Part shown: positions 55,568 through 64,000 of the stretch, piece by piece
Layout of the letters: every line of letters starts with the position of its first letter
How positions within the stretch are numbered: the first letter of the stretch is position 1
Notes under the pieces: generated by a model
What the model was told of the DNA's origin: nothing
Database searches by the model: none
Seen by the model: only the letters and a program-made list of their open reading frames with translations
Made by a program: the position numbers and the translations under genes
NCBI RefSeq assembly: GCF_001424985.1
Contig: NZ_LMDA01000001.1
Coordinates: 1,373,599-1,437,598 of the forward strand
Reading direction: 5' to 3'
Length of the DNA: 64,000 nucleotides
Source: Rhizobium sp. Root1212
GTDB lineage: Bacteria > Pseudomonadota > Alphaproteobacteria > Rhizobiales > Rhizobiaceae

Positions 55568-56692
55568 TCACCCGGAAACGCTGCCATTGGCAACTGTGAG
55601 GTGACGGGCACGTTCGCCCAGCGCTGCAAACATCGAGCGATCGGTGCCGGTCATGAAGGCCTGGCCGCCGAGATCGTCGACCAGATCGAACAGCGCGGCA
55701 CGCCGGCCCTCGTCGAGATGGGCGGCGATTTCGTCGAGCAGCAGCACCGGGGCATGGCCCGTCAAGTTCGAGACGAGCCGGGCATGGGCGAGCACGAGGC
55801 CAACCAGCAGCGCCTTCTGCTCACCGGTGGAGCAGCGTGCGGCTTCCATGTCCTTGGCGCGGTGGCGGATGAGCAGATCGCTGCGATGCGGGCCGTCCAG
55901 CGTGCGGCCGGCGGCGGCATCGCGGTAGCGGCCGGCCTGCAGCATCTCCAGATATTGCTCTTCGAGATCGACGGCCGGACGATGCCATTCGCCATCGAGA
56001 AAGCCGGAAAGGGCAAGATCGGCAGCGGGGAAGACACCGCCTTGCCAGTTCTTTTCGACCAGCGTTGCAAGCAGGCTCAACATTTCGTGGCGCGCATGGG
56101 CCATGGAGATGCCAAGCTCGGCCATCTGCCGCTCCAGCCCGGTCAGCCAGACCGGATCGGGACGCGGCTCGGAGAGCAGCTTGTTGCGGCTGCGCATGGC
56201 GCGCTCGAAGTCGGTCGCGCGGCGGCCATGCTCGGGATCGAGCGACAGGACGAGGCGGTCGAGAAAGCGGCGGCGATCGCCGGAGCCGCCGGTGAAAAGC
56301 CCGTCCATGGCCGGCGTCAGCCAGAGCACGCGCAGGTGATCGAGCAGTTCGTCGACGCTCTTGGCCGTCGTGCCGTTGAGGCGCAGCCGGCGCGACTGGC
56401 CGTCTTCACCGCCCAGCGTGCCGGTGCCAAGCTCGACGCCGCCTTCCATGCCCTCCAGTTCGGCAAAGACGGAAAAACCGCCATCGGAACCGACGCGGGC
56501 GACATCACCATAGGCGGCGCGGCGCAGGCCTCGGCCGGGCGAGAGGAAGGAGACGGCTTCCATGAGGTTGGTCTTGCCGGCACCGTTTTCGCCGGTCAGC
56601 ACCACATGCCGCGCGTCGAGATCGAGCGACAGGCCCGCATAATTGCGGAAGTCGACGAGCTTCAGGCGGGTGAGGAAAACCTTGTGCGGCAT
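55568..56692 (-). CDS. recF: DNA replication/repair protein RecF
   Basis: A 374-residue SMC-like ATPase. Walker A is LTGENGAGKTNLMEAV, the signature motif STGEQKALLVGLVLAHA, and Walker B VLLLDEIAAHLD. It loads RecA at gaps with RecO and RecR. The start MPHKVFLTRLKLVDFRNY is typical; the extension to 56749 is not. Its stop is 10 bases from the moeB-like start. It is not next to dnaA or dnaN, as is common in rhizobia. Confidence 0.96.
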   Translation of the reverse strand: MPHKVFLTRLKLVDFRNYAGLSLDLDARHVVLTGENGAGKTNLMEAVSFLSPGRGLRRAAYGDVARVGSDGGFSVFAELEGMEGGVELGTGTLGGEDGQSRRLRLNGTTAKSVDELLDHLRVLWLTPAMDGLFTGGSGDRRRFLDRLVLSLDPEHGRRATDFERAMRSRNKLLSEPRPDPVWLTGLERQMAELGISMAHARHEMLSLLATLVEKNWQGGVFPAADLALSGFLDGEWHRPAVDLEEQYLEMLQAGRYRDAAAGRTLDGPHRSDLLIRHRAKDMEAARCSTGEQKALLVGLVLAHARLVSNLTGHAPVLLLDEIAAHLDEGRRAALFDLVDDLGGQAFMTGTDRSMFAALGERARHLTVANGSVSG

Positions 56693-56753
56693 GATCTGTC
56701 CGGTTGCACTTCTGCCGGCAGAGCTAAGCCGCCTTGGCCGCGATGGCAAGCCG

Positions 56754-57476
56754 TCACGGCCCGTTCAGCGCATCGAGTTCGGGATAATGGCGGAAGATGC
56801 CGGACTGGTTGAAGGCCAGCCGCCGGTCGGAGCGGAGATAGGCGGCGATCTGCGGCAGCTCGGATACCCGGTCATGCAGGGCGACGAGGCGCTGGTAGCG
56901 GGCGCCGTCGCCCTCCATCGCCTGCGGGAAAGCATAACGCAGCCCCTCCACCAGATGAAACAGCGACAGATCGACATAGCTCAGTCGATCCCCCACCGCA
57001 TTCGATTGCGAGCCATGGGCAAGGATTTTCTCGAAATAGCCGAGGAATTTCGGCGCACGATCGGCGAGAAAGACTTCGGAGCGGCGCTTGGCCTCCTCCT
57101 TCTGATCCTCGTAATAGAGCGAGGTGCCGACCGGATGATGGCAATCGTGGATTTCCGTGAGGAAATCGGTGATCGTCAGCTGCAGCCCGTGAGCGAAGAG
57201 GCGGCCCTGCACGTCAGAGGGCGCCAGAGCGAGCTTTTCGCCGAGATAAAGCAGGATGTTGGCGACATGGGAGACGATCAGTTCGCCGTCCTTCAGGAAA
57301 GGCGGCGCAAAGGGCACAAAGGCCGCGCTCTCACCCTTGATCATCGCCATCATGCGCTCGGTGCCGCCCTTCTGGCGGGCGACATCGATGTAATCGGCCT
57401 TTGCGTATTCGAGCGCCAGCCGCACGAATTCGCCGCGTCCGGGAATACCGTCCCAATAATAAAGCTCGTAGGCCAT
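56754..57476 (-). CDS. Glutathione S-transferase family protein
   Basis: A 240-residue GST. The N-terminal thioredoxin-like domain includes YELYYWDGIPGRGEFVRLAL and the glutathione-binding VPFAPPFLKDGELIVSHVANIL; the C-terminal helical domain has the NAVGDRLSYVDLSLFHLVEGL motif. It would detoxify electrophiles in the cytoplasm. It lies 61 bases after recF, between the dnaJ terminator and recF. Confidence 0.9.
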   Translation of the reverse strand: MAYELYYWDGIPGRGEFVRLALEYAKADYIDVARQKGGTERMMAMIKGESAAFVPFAPPFLKDGELIVSHVANILLYLGEKLALAPSDVQGRLFAHGLQLTITDFLTEIHDCHHPVGTSLYYEDQKEEAKRRSEVFLADRAPKFLGYFEKILAHGSQSNAVGDRLSYVDLSLFHLVEGLRYAFPQAMEGDGARYQRLVALHDRVSELPQIAAYLRSDRRLAFNQSGIFRHYPELDALNGP

Positions 57477-57552
57477 GGCCTTCCCCTATGCTCCGATCGG
57501 CCTGGGAGAAACTAGGGGCGGCGATCGTTCCGCCAAGGGCCATGCCCGTCAC

Positions 57553-57596
57553 AAACGACAAGGCCGGAGATTGGAACCTCCGGCCTTGTCGTTTTT
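57553..57596 (-). terminator. Hairpin after dnaJ
   Basis: AACGACAAGGCCGGAG pairs perfectly with CTCCGGCCTTGTCGTT, a 16-base stem with an 8-base loop, 16 bases past the dnaJ stop. The T run is five on the plus side but only three on the minus side. Confidence 0.72.
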
Positions 57597-57611
57597 CATC
57601 CTCGGATGCGA

Positions 57612-58736
57612 TCAATCGCTGAGCGTGTCGAAGAAATCCTTCATGCGCGAGAAGAAGCCCGCCGATTCCGGGTTGTTCTCCTTGGAGGAGATTTCCTCGA
57701 ATTCCTTCAGCAGTTCGCGCTGACGCTTGGTGAGCTTCTGCGGCGTTTCGATCTGCATCTGGATATAGAGATCGCCAATCTGGCTGGAGCGCAGCACCGG
57801 CATGCCCTTGCCTTTGAGGCGGAACTGCTTGCCGGCCTGGGTGCCTTCCGGCACCGAAACCCGCGACTTGGTGCCGTCGAGGGTTGCCACGTCGAACTTA
57901 CCGCCGAGTGCGGCCGTCGTCATCGAGATCGGCACGCTGCAATAGAGATCGGCCCCATCGCGCTGGTAGAAGGCATGCGGCTTGACCGAGAGGAAGATAT
58001 AGAGATCGCCCGCCGGGCCGCCACGCAGGCCGGCTTCACCCTCGCCGGAAAGGCGGATGCGGGTGCCGTCCTCGATGCCGGCCGGGATATTGACCGAGAG
58101 CGAGCGCTCTTCGGTGGTACGGCCCTGGCCGTGGCACTTGGTGCAGGGATCGGTGATGGTCTGGCCGCGGCCGTGACAGGTCGGGCAGGTGCGCTCGACC
58201 GAGAAGAAGCCCTGGGCGGCGCGGACGCGGCCGGCGCCCTGACAGGTGGAGCAGGTGGAAGGCTTGGTGCCGGGCTTGGCGCCCGTGCCGGTGCAGACGT
58301 CGCAGGTGATCGAGGTCGGAACCCTGATCTGCGCCGTCTTGCCGCTGTAGGCCTCCTCGAGGCTGATCTCCATGTTGTAGCGTAGGTCGGCGCCGCGCTC
58401 TCGGCCGCCGGAGGAACGGCGCTGACGCCCGCCCATCATCTCGCCGAAGATGTCTTCGAAGATATCGGAGAAGCCGCCAGCACCCATGCCGCCGCCGCCA
58501 CCCATGCCGCCATGCTCGAAAGCGGCGTGACCGTAGCGGTCGTAGGCAGCCCGCTTCTGCGGGTCCTTCAGCGTCTCGTAGGCTTCGTTGATTTCCTTGA
58601 AGGTCTTTTCCGACTCGGCATCACCGGGGTTCTTGTCCGGGTGATATTTCATCGCCAGTTTGCGGAAGGCGCTCTTCAGCTCCTTCTCGTCCGCCGTTTT
58701 CGCAACGCCGAGCGTTTCGTAAAGATCACGTTTCAT
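57612..58736 (-). CDS. dnaJ: Chaperone protein DnaJ
   Basis: A 374-residue co-chaperone. The J domain (1-70) has HPD in [13 protein letters not shown] region (about 75-110) follows, then four zinc-binding CxxCxGxG repeats: [24 protein letters not shown] and CTKCHGQG. It stimulates DnaK ATPase and delivers substrates. It lies 265 bases after dnaK, which has its own terminator in between, so dnaJ is probably expressed partly separately. Confidence 0.97.
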   Translation of the reverse strand: MKRDLYETLGVAKTADEKELKSAFRKLAMKYHPDKNPGDAESEKTFKEINEAYETLKDPQKRAAYDRYGHAAFEHGGMGGGGGMGAGGFSDIFEDIFGEMMGGRQRRSSGGRERGADLRYNMEISLEEAYSGKTAQIRVPTSITCDVCTGTGAKPGTKPSTCSTCQGAGRVRAAQGFFSVERTCPTCHGRGQTITDPCTKCHGQGRTTEERSLSVNIPAGIEDGTRIRLSGEGEAGLRGGPAGDLYIFLSVKPHAFYQRDGADLYCSVPISMTTAALGGKFDVATLDGTKSRVSVPEGTQAGKQFRLKGKGMPVLRSSQIGDLYIQMQIETPQKLTKRQRELLKEFEEISSKENNPESAGFFSRMKDFFDTLSD

Positions 58737-58948
58737 TCGTGCGGGTTGTCCTGTCGTGTGGTCGCACCGGGACCGGCCGTCCGGCGGTCGCCTGATTTCC
58801 GTGAGAAGGATTTAGTAAACCTTCACGCGCGATACCATAGCCAAACCTGCGGACATGCGGTTTTTTGCCTCAAAATCGACGGTTCGGGCGGACGCGTTGC
58901 GCCGCTGCACCGCAGCAGACACAAAAAAGCCCGGCAAGCGGCAACAAA

Positions 58949-58980
58949 AACCCCGGAACGCAGGCGCTCCGGGGTTCTTT
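58949..58980 (-). terminator. Terminator between dnaK and dnaJ
   Basis: AACCCCGGA and TCCGGGGTT pair across a ten-base loop. On the minus strand a TTTTTG tract follows. It lies about 20 bases after the dnaK stop. Confidence 0.85.
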
Positions 58981-59001
58981 TCATTTTCCTTGCGGAAAAG
59001 A

Positions 59002-60921
59002 TCAGGCCGACTTCTTGCCGTCGTCGTTGATCTCTTCGTAGTCGGCGTCGACGACGTTGTCGCCATCGCGGGCTGCATCGGCTGCGGCATCCGCATGGGC
59101 GCTTTCGGTCTGCTGCGCCTCATACATGGCCTGACCAAGCTTCATGGAGGCTTCCATGAGCGTATTGGTCTTGGTCTTGATGTCTTCCGCATCCGGCTCG
59201 GAGGCTTCGACAGCCGTCTTCAGGCTGGCGATCGCATCCGAAATCGCATTGCGGTCGGCTTCGGTGACCTTGTCGCCATACTCCTTCAGGGACTTTTCCG
59301 AGGAGTGGATCAGGCTTTCGGCCTGGTTCTTGGCTTCGACACCTTCGCGGCGCTTCTTGTCGGCTTCGGCATTGGCCTCGGCATCCTTGACCATCTTCTC
59401 GATGTCGGCGTCAGACAGACCGCCGGAAGCCTGGATGCGGATCTGGTGTTCCTTGCCGGTGCCCTTGTCCTTGGCCGAAACCTGCACGATGCCGTTGGCG
59501 TCGATATCGAAGGTAACTTCGATCTGCGGAACGCCACGCGGTGCCGGCGGAATGCCGACGAGGTCGAACTGGCCGAGCAGCTTGTTGTCTGCAGCCATTT
59601 CGCGCTCGCCCTGCGAAACGCGGATGGTCACGGCGTTCTGGTTGTCTTCGGCGGTCGAGAAGGTCTGGCTCTTCTTGGTCGGGATCGTGGTGTTACGCTC
59701 GATCAGACGGGTGAAGACGCCACCGAGGGTCTCGATGCCGAGCGACAGCGGGGTCACGTCGAGCAGCAGCACGTCCTTGACGTCGCCCTGGAGAACGCCG
59801 GCCTGGATGGCGGCGCCGAGAGCGACGACTTCATCCGGGTTGACGCCCTTGTGCGGCTCCTTGCCGAACAGCTGCTTTACGACTTCCTGTACCTTCGGCA
59901 TGCGGCTCATGCCGCCGACCAGAACAACTTCGTCGATCTCGGCTGCGGTGACGCCGGCATCCTTGAGGGCTGCCTTGCACGGTGCAACGGTACGCTGGAC
60001 CAGATCGTCAACCAGGCTTTCGAACTTGGCGCGCGACAGCTTCATGGTCAGGTGCTTCGGACCGGAAGCGTCCGCCGTGATGAACGGCAGGTTGATTTCG
60101 GTCTGCTGCGAGGACGACAGTTCGATCTTGGCCTTTTCCGCAGCTTCCTTGAGGCGCTGCAGGGCAAGCTTGTCGTTCTTCAGGTCGATGCCCTGATCCT
60201 TCTTGAATTCGGCTGCGAGGTATTCGACCAGACGCATGTCGAAGTCTTCACCGCCGAGGAAGGTGTCGCCGTTCGTCGACTTCACTTCGAAGACGCCGTC
60301 GCCGATTTCGAGAACCGAGATATCGAAGGTACCACCGCCCAAGTCGTAAACGGCGATGGTCTTGCCGTCCTTCTTGTCGAGGCCGTAGGCGAGTGCCGCA
60401 GCAGTCGGCTCGTTGATGATGCGCAGCACTTCGAGACCGGCGATGCGGCCGGCATCCTTGGTTGCCTGACGCTGGGCGTCGTTGAAGTATGCGGGAACGG
60501 TGATGACGGCCTGGGTGACCTTTTCACCGAGATAGGATTCGGCGGTTTCCTTCATCTTCTGAAGGATCATGGCCGAGACCTGCGACGGGGAATACTTGTC
60601 GCCGTGCGCTTCGACCCAGGCATCGCCGTTGTCGCCCTTGACGATCTTGTAGGGAACGAGGCCCTTGTCCTTTTCCACGAGCTTGTCGTCGTAACGGCGG
60701 CCGATGAGGCGCTTGACGGCGAACAGCGTGTTTTCAGGGTTGGTGACGGCCTGACGCTTGGCCGGCTGGCCGATCAGACGCTCGCCGTCGTCGTTGAATG
60801 CAACGATCGAAGGCGTCGTGCGCGCACCTTCGGCATTTTCAATGACCTTCGCGTCCTTACCGTCCATGACGGCGACGCAGGAATTGGTCGTACCCAAGTC
60901 GATACCGATTACTTTAGCCAT
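59002..60921 (-). CDS. dnaK: Chaperone protein DnaK (Hsp70)
   Basis: A 639-residue Hsp70. The ATPase domain starts [20 protein letters not shown] and includes [15 protein letters not shown] and [15 protein letters not shown]. The substrate domain begins near residue 390 and the tail ends [15 protein letters not shown]. It folds and refolds proteins in an ATP-driven cycle with DnaJ and GrpE. An RpoH-type promoter lies upstream (61033-61061). GGAGAG before the ATG is a good ribosome site. Confidence 0.98.
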   Translation of the reverse strand: MAKVIGIDLGTTNSCVAVMDGKDAKVIENAEGARTTPSIVAFNDDGERLIGQPAKRQAVTNPENTLFAVKRLIGRRYDDKLVEKDKGLVPYKIVKGDNGDAWVEAHGDKYSPSQVSAMILQKMKETAESYLGEKVTQAVITVPAYFNDAQRQATKDAGRIAGLEVLRIINEPTAAALAYGLDKKDGKTIAVYDLGGGTFDISVLEIGDGVFEVKSTNGDTFLGGEDFDMRLVEYLAAEFKKDQGIDLKNDKLALQRLKEAAEKAKIELSSSQQTEINLPFITADASGPKHLTMKLSRAKFESLVDDLVQRTVAPCKAALKDAGVTAAEIDEVVLVGGMSRMPKVQEVVKQLFGKEPHKGVNPDEVVALGAAIQAGVLQGDVKDVLLLDVTPLSLGIETLGGVFTRLIERNTTIPTKKSQTFSTAEDNQNAVTIRVSQGEREMAADNKLLGQFDLVGIPPAPRGVPQIEVTFDIDANGIVQVSAKDKGTGKEHQIRIQASGGLSDADIEKMVKDAEANAEADKKRREGVEAKNQAESLIHSSEKSLKEYGDKVTEADRNAISDAIASLKTAVEASEPDAEDIKTKTNTLMEASMKLGQAMYEAQQTESAHADAAADAARDGDNVVDADYEEINDDGKKSA

Positions 60922-61032
60922 GTCGTTCTCTCCTTGCAGCGGACTGTCGGAACCCGGTCAGGCATTCATGGGACAGCCCCTAACGGGATGGTCTGGGTGT
61001 GCCACGGCCGGAAAGCCGCGGTGATGGGGCGT

Positions 61033-61061
61033 ATATAAGGAGGGGTTTTCGGGACTGCAAG
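61033..61061 (-). promoter_or_regulatory. RpoH (sigma 32)-type heat-shock promoter of dnaK
   Basis: On the minus strand CTTG (61058-61061) is followed after 18 bases by CTTATAT (61033-61039). This fits the alphaproteobacterial heat-shock consensus of CTTG, a spacer of 17-18 bases and CYTATNT. It predicts a leader of about 105 bases. Confidence 0.75.
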
Positions 61062-61148
61062 GCATTGAAGCGCTGGAAAACGGGCAAAAAGACCCCGAAA
61101 ATCTGCCGCTGGCGGCCAAGCGAAATTTACCGTAACCCGGCCGGCGGT

Positions 61149-63404
61149 TTAGCCGCCTGTCAGGATGTCGAAGAGCGTCGTGCGCCGGGTGGTCGCGCCG
61201 GTCGTCTGGCCGACGTCAGCGGGCGGCATCAGGCCGGAATTGTCGTTCGCCGCCGGGAACTGCGCCGCCTCGCCATCGGTCGCCACCTGCGGGCGTTCGG
61301 GGAATTCGCCAGCCGGCGCATCGCCGAAATTGCCGGAAATCACATCGCCAACATTTGCCGGCGCATTCTGGTCAAAGACGGGATCGACGCCCGCCGTGCC
61401 GAAGACCGGTGATGGTGAGAGACCTTCGTGGGCGGCCGTCATGAAGTCGTGCCAGGCCTTGGCCGGCAGACCACCACCCGTCACCTTTTTCATCGACTTG
61501 CCGTCGTCATTGCCGAACCAGACGCCGGTCGTGAGATTGCTGGTGAAGCCGACGAACAGCGCATCGCGGAAGGATTGCGTCGTGCCGGATTTGCCGGCGG
61601 CATCCCAGCCCTTGAGACGGGCGTTCTTGCCGGTGCCGTGGTCGATGACGCCGAGCATCATCTGGTTCATTTCCGAAACGATGGCCGGATCGAGCACGCG
61701 CGGCGGGCTGTCATAGGTGTTTTCGTAGAGCACCTTGCCATCGGCCGTCGAAATGCGACGGATGATATGCGGCGTCGCCTTGAAGCCGCCGTTCATGAAG
61801 GGAGCATAGGCCGAGGTCAGCTCCAGGAGGCTCACTTCCGACGTACCGAGCGCGATCGACGCGTTGGATTGCAGCTCCGATTCGATGCCGAGCCGGTGCG
61901 CGAGCTTGATGACGTTCTGCGGGCCGACTTCCATCACGAGTTGGGCGGCGATGGTGTTCAGCGAATTGGCAAGTGCCTCGGCGAGCGAGACTTCGCCGCG
62001 ATACTTCTCGTCGTAGTTCTGCGGCGTCCAGTTGCCGATCCTGACGGGGGCATCGTTGCGCACCGACATCGGCGTGCGGCCGATCTCCATGGCGGCGGCA
62101 TAGACAAAGGGCTTGAAGGCGGAGCCCGGCTGGCGCTTGGCCTTGACGGCGCGGTCGAACTGGCTCGTCGCATAATCGCGGCCGCCGACGATGGCGCGGA
62201 TCGCGCCGGTGCCGTCGATCGAAACAAGCGCCGCCTGCGAGACATTCAGCTTTTCACCCTCGGCATCGAGACGGGCGGCGAGCGTTTCTTCGGCCTTCTT
62301 TTCCAGCGTCAGATCGAGTGTCGTATCGACGACCAGATCCTGATCGATCTTGCCGATCATGCCCGGCAGCTGGTCCATGACCATATCGGCCGCATAATAT
62401 TGCGCGCCGGACCAGAAGCTCTTGGCCTTCGTCGGCGATTGCGACATCGCCGTCTTGATCTCGGCGTCGGAGATATAGCCTTCCTCGCGCATCGCGCCGA
62501 GCACGACTTGCGCGCGCTCTTCGGCCGCCTGCGGATCGCGTGCCGGCGACAGGCGCGAGGGTGCCTTCAAAAGACCGGCCAGCATCGCGGCTTCGCCGAG
62601 GTTCACGTCGCGGGCGGATTTGTTGAAGTAGCGGCGCGACGCGGCCTCGACCCCATAGGCGTTCGAGCCGAAGAACACCCGGTTCAGATACATCGACAGG
62701 ATCTGGTCCTTCGTGTAGTTCTGCTCCAGCCAGAAGGAGAGCAGCACTTCCTGCACCTTGCGCTCCAGCGTGCGCTCGGGTGAGAGGAACATGTTCTTCG
62801 CCAGCTGCTGGGTCAGCGTCGAGCCGCCCTGCACCATGCGGCCGCTCGTCAGGTTGGTGACGACAGCGCGGGCAAGGCCGAGCGGATCGACGCCGAAATG
62901 CGAATAGAAGCGCCGGTCTTCGATGGCAACGACGGCCTGCGGGATATAGGGCGACATTTCCTCCAGCGACAGCGCCTCGCCGCCGGTCATGCCGCGATTG
63001 GCAAGCACCGTTCCGTCGACCGCGATGATCTTGACGTTCGGCGGCCGCTCGGGAATGGTCCAGCTCGTGGCGCTCGGCATGCGCGAACCGTAATAGAGAA
63101 CGAGGCCGCCGGCGCCAATCGCGCCCCAGATGCCGAGAACGATACCCCAGTAGATCAACCGGCGGATCGCGCCGAAAAAGCCGAGGCCCGGTTCACGGCG
63201 GCTGCTGCGGCGGCTTGCCGTGGTGCTTGCAGCGCGCTTTTCCGGGGTAGGACGCGACTTGCCGGCGGGCTTTTCGGAGGAGGATGCCTTGCGGCCACCG
63301 CTGGTGACGCGTTCGCCCGCGCTGAAATCCAGCGCGTCGTCGTCACCCCGTTCTTCGCCGAAGGACGGCTCTACTCTCTGCCGTGATCTGCCTTTTGATG
63401 CCAT
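61149..63404 (-). CDS. Class A penicillin-binding protein (PBP1A type)
   Basis: A 751-residue bifunctional cell-wall synthase. A charged cytoplasmic tail (1-75) precedes the membrane helix (about 83-105). The glycosyltransferase domain (GT51) has AIEDRRFYSHFGVDPLGLARA, GGSTLTQQLAKN and SMYLNRVFFGSNAYGVEAA. The transpeptidase has SxxK in PGSAFKPFVYA, SxN in SLNTIA and KSGTTQ in place of KTG. The tail is Pro/Gly-rich. It polymerises and cross-links peptidoglycan. A perfect CtrA-type box lies 85 bases before the start. Confidence 0.95.
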   Translation of the reverse strand: MASKGRSRQRVEPSFGEERGDDDALDFSAGERVTSGGRKASSSEKPAGKSRPTPEKRAASTTASRRSSRREPGLGFFGAIRRLIYWGIVLGIWGAIGAGGLVLYYGSRMPSATSWTIPERPPNVKIIAVDGTVLANRGMTGGEALSLEEMSPYIPQAVVAIEDRRFYSHFGVDPLGLARAVVTNLTSGRMVQGGSTLTQQLAKNMFLSPERTLERKVQEVLLSFWLEQNYTKDQILSMYLNRVFFGSNAYGVEAASRRYFNKSARDVNLGEAAMLAGLLKAPSRLSPARDPQAAEERAQVVLGAMREEGYISDAEIKTAMSQSPTKAKSFWSGAQYYAADMVMDQLPGMIGKIDQDLVVDTTLDLTLEKKAEETLAARLDAEGEKLNVSQAALVSIDGTGAIRAIVGGRDYATSQFDRAVKAKRQPGSAFKPFVYAAAMEIGRTPMSVRNDAPVRIGNWTPQNYDEKYRGEVSLAEALANSLNTIAAQLVMEVGPQNVIKLAHRLGIESELQSNASIALGTSEVSLLELTSAYAPFMNGGFKATPHIIRRISTADGKVLYENTYDSPPRVLDPAIVSEMNQMMLGVIDHGTGKNARLKGWDAAGKSGTTQSFRDALFVGFTSNLTTGVWFGNDDGKSMKKVTGGGLPAKAWHDFMTAAHEGLSPSPVFGTAGVDPVFDQNAPANVGDVISGNFGDAPAGEFPERPQVATDGEAAQFPAANDNSGLMPPADVGQTTGATTRRTTLFDILTGG

Positions 63405-63488
63405 GCCGGGGGAAGCTGCTCCGAAAGCTTGATGGCGGCGCGATGGTCCGCCCGAATGATCGATCGCTTGGACTGTAATTGCGGCGAT

Positions 63489-63503
63489 TTAAGGTGTGGT
63501 TAA
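63489..63503 (-). promoter_or_regulatory. CtrA-type binding site upstream of the PBP1A gene
   Basis: TTAAGGTGTGGTTAA fits TTAA-N7-TTAA exactly. It lies 85 bases upstream of the start at 63404 on the minus strand. A TTAACCAT half-site follows at about 63579, nearer the DUF992 gene. Confidence 0.6.
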
Positions 63504-63676
63504 GAAGTTGCAAATGGGCTTTTCAAAATTTCCCGAGAGATTCCCGTGGGATAGGCAACAATAGGTAGGGGCGGCGCGTTAACCATCGCAATTTCGCCGT
63601 TTTAACACCCTTGGTGGAAACAAGGCGCCCGCTATATATTCGTTTATGGGCAGGGCTGAACCTTAAGGAGAACCCA

Positions 63677-64000
63677 ATGAAAAGGACCATTGCGACGATC
63701 GTTGCTGCGGCCTCTCTCGCACAGGCCTTCGTGACGGCGGCTTATGCCGCGGACCCCGTCGCCACCTACAAGGAGGCCGACGACTACGACGGCGTCAAGA
63801 TCGGCATGCTGACATGCGATGTCGGCGGCGGTGTCGGCTATGTGCTCGGATCTGCCAAGAACCTCGATTGCACCTTCAGTTCGACCAAGGGCACGCAGGA
63901 CCGGTATACCGGCGTGATCCGCAAGATGGGCGTCGATCTCGGCTTCACCACCCAGGGTCGTCTTGCCTGGGCCGTCTTCGCTCCGACCGCCGGCTATCAT
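63677..64000 (+). CDS. DUF992 family exported protein, 5' part only
   Basis: The first 108 codons of a protein that runs off the right edge. A signal peptide ends AAYAADP (about residue 25). The mature part has KIGMLTCDVGGGVGYVLGS, LDCTFSS and DRYTGVIRKMGVDLGFT, which is typical of the DUF992 family of alphaproteobacteria, with two cysteines that likely pair. The function is unknown. AAGGAG stands seven bases before the ATG. Confidence 0.88.
   Translation, partial: MKRTIATIVAAASLAQAFVTAAYAADPVATYKEADDYDGVKIGMLTCDVGGGVGYVLGSAKNLDCTFSSTKGTQDRYTGVIRKMGVDLGFTTQGRLAWAVFAPTAGYH

Noticed and set aside
58855-61038. Open frame of more than 700 codons opposite dnaK
   Set aside because: Antisense frames of this length are normal in high-GC genes; the translation shows no domain.
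61428-62783. Antisense open frame inside the PBP1A gene
   Set aside because: Arginine-rich, histidine-rich shadow with no family motif.

Overview
The window is a GC-rich, gene-dense piece of alphaproteobacterial chromosome, almost certainly from a member of the Rhizobiaceae (Rhizobium, Neorhizobium or Agrobacterium type). The reasons are the fabA-fabB-fabI group next to an Irr-type Fur regulator, a TIGR02300 (FYDLN acid) protein, a BTLCP transglutaminase-like protein, an ExoP-like polysaccharide tyrosine kinase, a FixK-type box before ccoNOQP, CtrA-type boxes (TTAA-N7-TTAA), an alphaproteobacterial RpoH-type promoter before dnaK, and short palindromic intergenic repeats of rhizobial style. 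I see no insertion sequence, integrase, prophage block, CRISPR array or plasmid function. It reads as core chromosome with a few lineage-specific genes.

Layout. 1-2.7 kb: unsaturated fatty acid synthesis (fabI partial, fabB, fabA) divergent from irr. 2.7-6.2 kb: envelope proteins (TRIC-like channel, YdcF, TMEM43, BTLCP). 6.6-12.6 kb: a probable extracellular polysaccharide module, all on the minus strand: BY-kinase/co-polymerase, PPP-family phosphatase, O-antigen ligase-like protein, a signal-anchored protein and a small secreted protein. 12.8-19.2 kb: an RNase D-like exonuclease, NAMPT-type phosphoribosyltransferase and several unknown proteins, one with a tandem internal duplication behind a perfect CtrA-type box. 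19.2-22.7 kb: rpsA, cmk, TIGR02300 protein and tRNA-Ala(GGC). 22.9-28.2 kb: a diguanylate cyclase with a duplicated sensor and the ccoNOQP cbb3 oxidase operon.

28.2-36.2 kb holds small metabolic and accessory genes: NTF2-like protein, M15-like peptidase, two oxidoreductases, a solitary homologue of the gene-transfer-agent head-spike base protein, xseA, a MarR-like regulator with an NlpC/P60 hydrolase, and a GhrA-like dehydrogenase. 36.2-42.1 kb: the YejABEF peptide importer. 42.3-48.3 kb: mepA, mgsA, glk, an ABC exporter, dapB and gpmA, all on the plus strand. 48.5-57.5 kb: DNA repair (Ogt-type methyltransferase fused to an AraC helix-turn-helix, nth, recF), an MFS exporter, adenosine kinase, a 2-hydroxyacid dehydrogenase, a MoeB/ThiF-type E1 and a GST. 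57.6-61.1 kb: dnaJ and dnaK. 61.1-64.0 kb: a class A penicillin-binding protein with a CtrA-type box, and the start of a DUF992 gene.

Nothing here is an unmistakable new multi-gene system. The best candidates for follow-up are the unknown protein at 13981-15273 (duplicated domain, CtrA-type box), the kinase/phosphatase polysaccharide module, and the orphan spike-base gene. All functional calls come from reading translated sequence and motifs; no database search was run.
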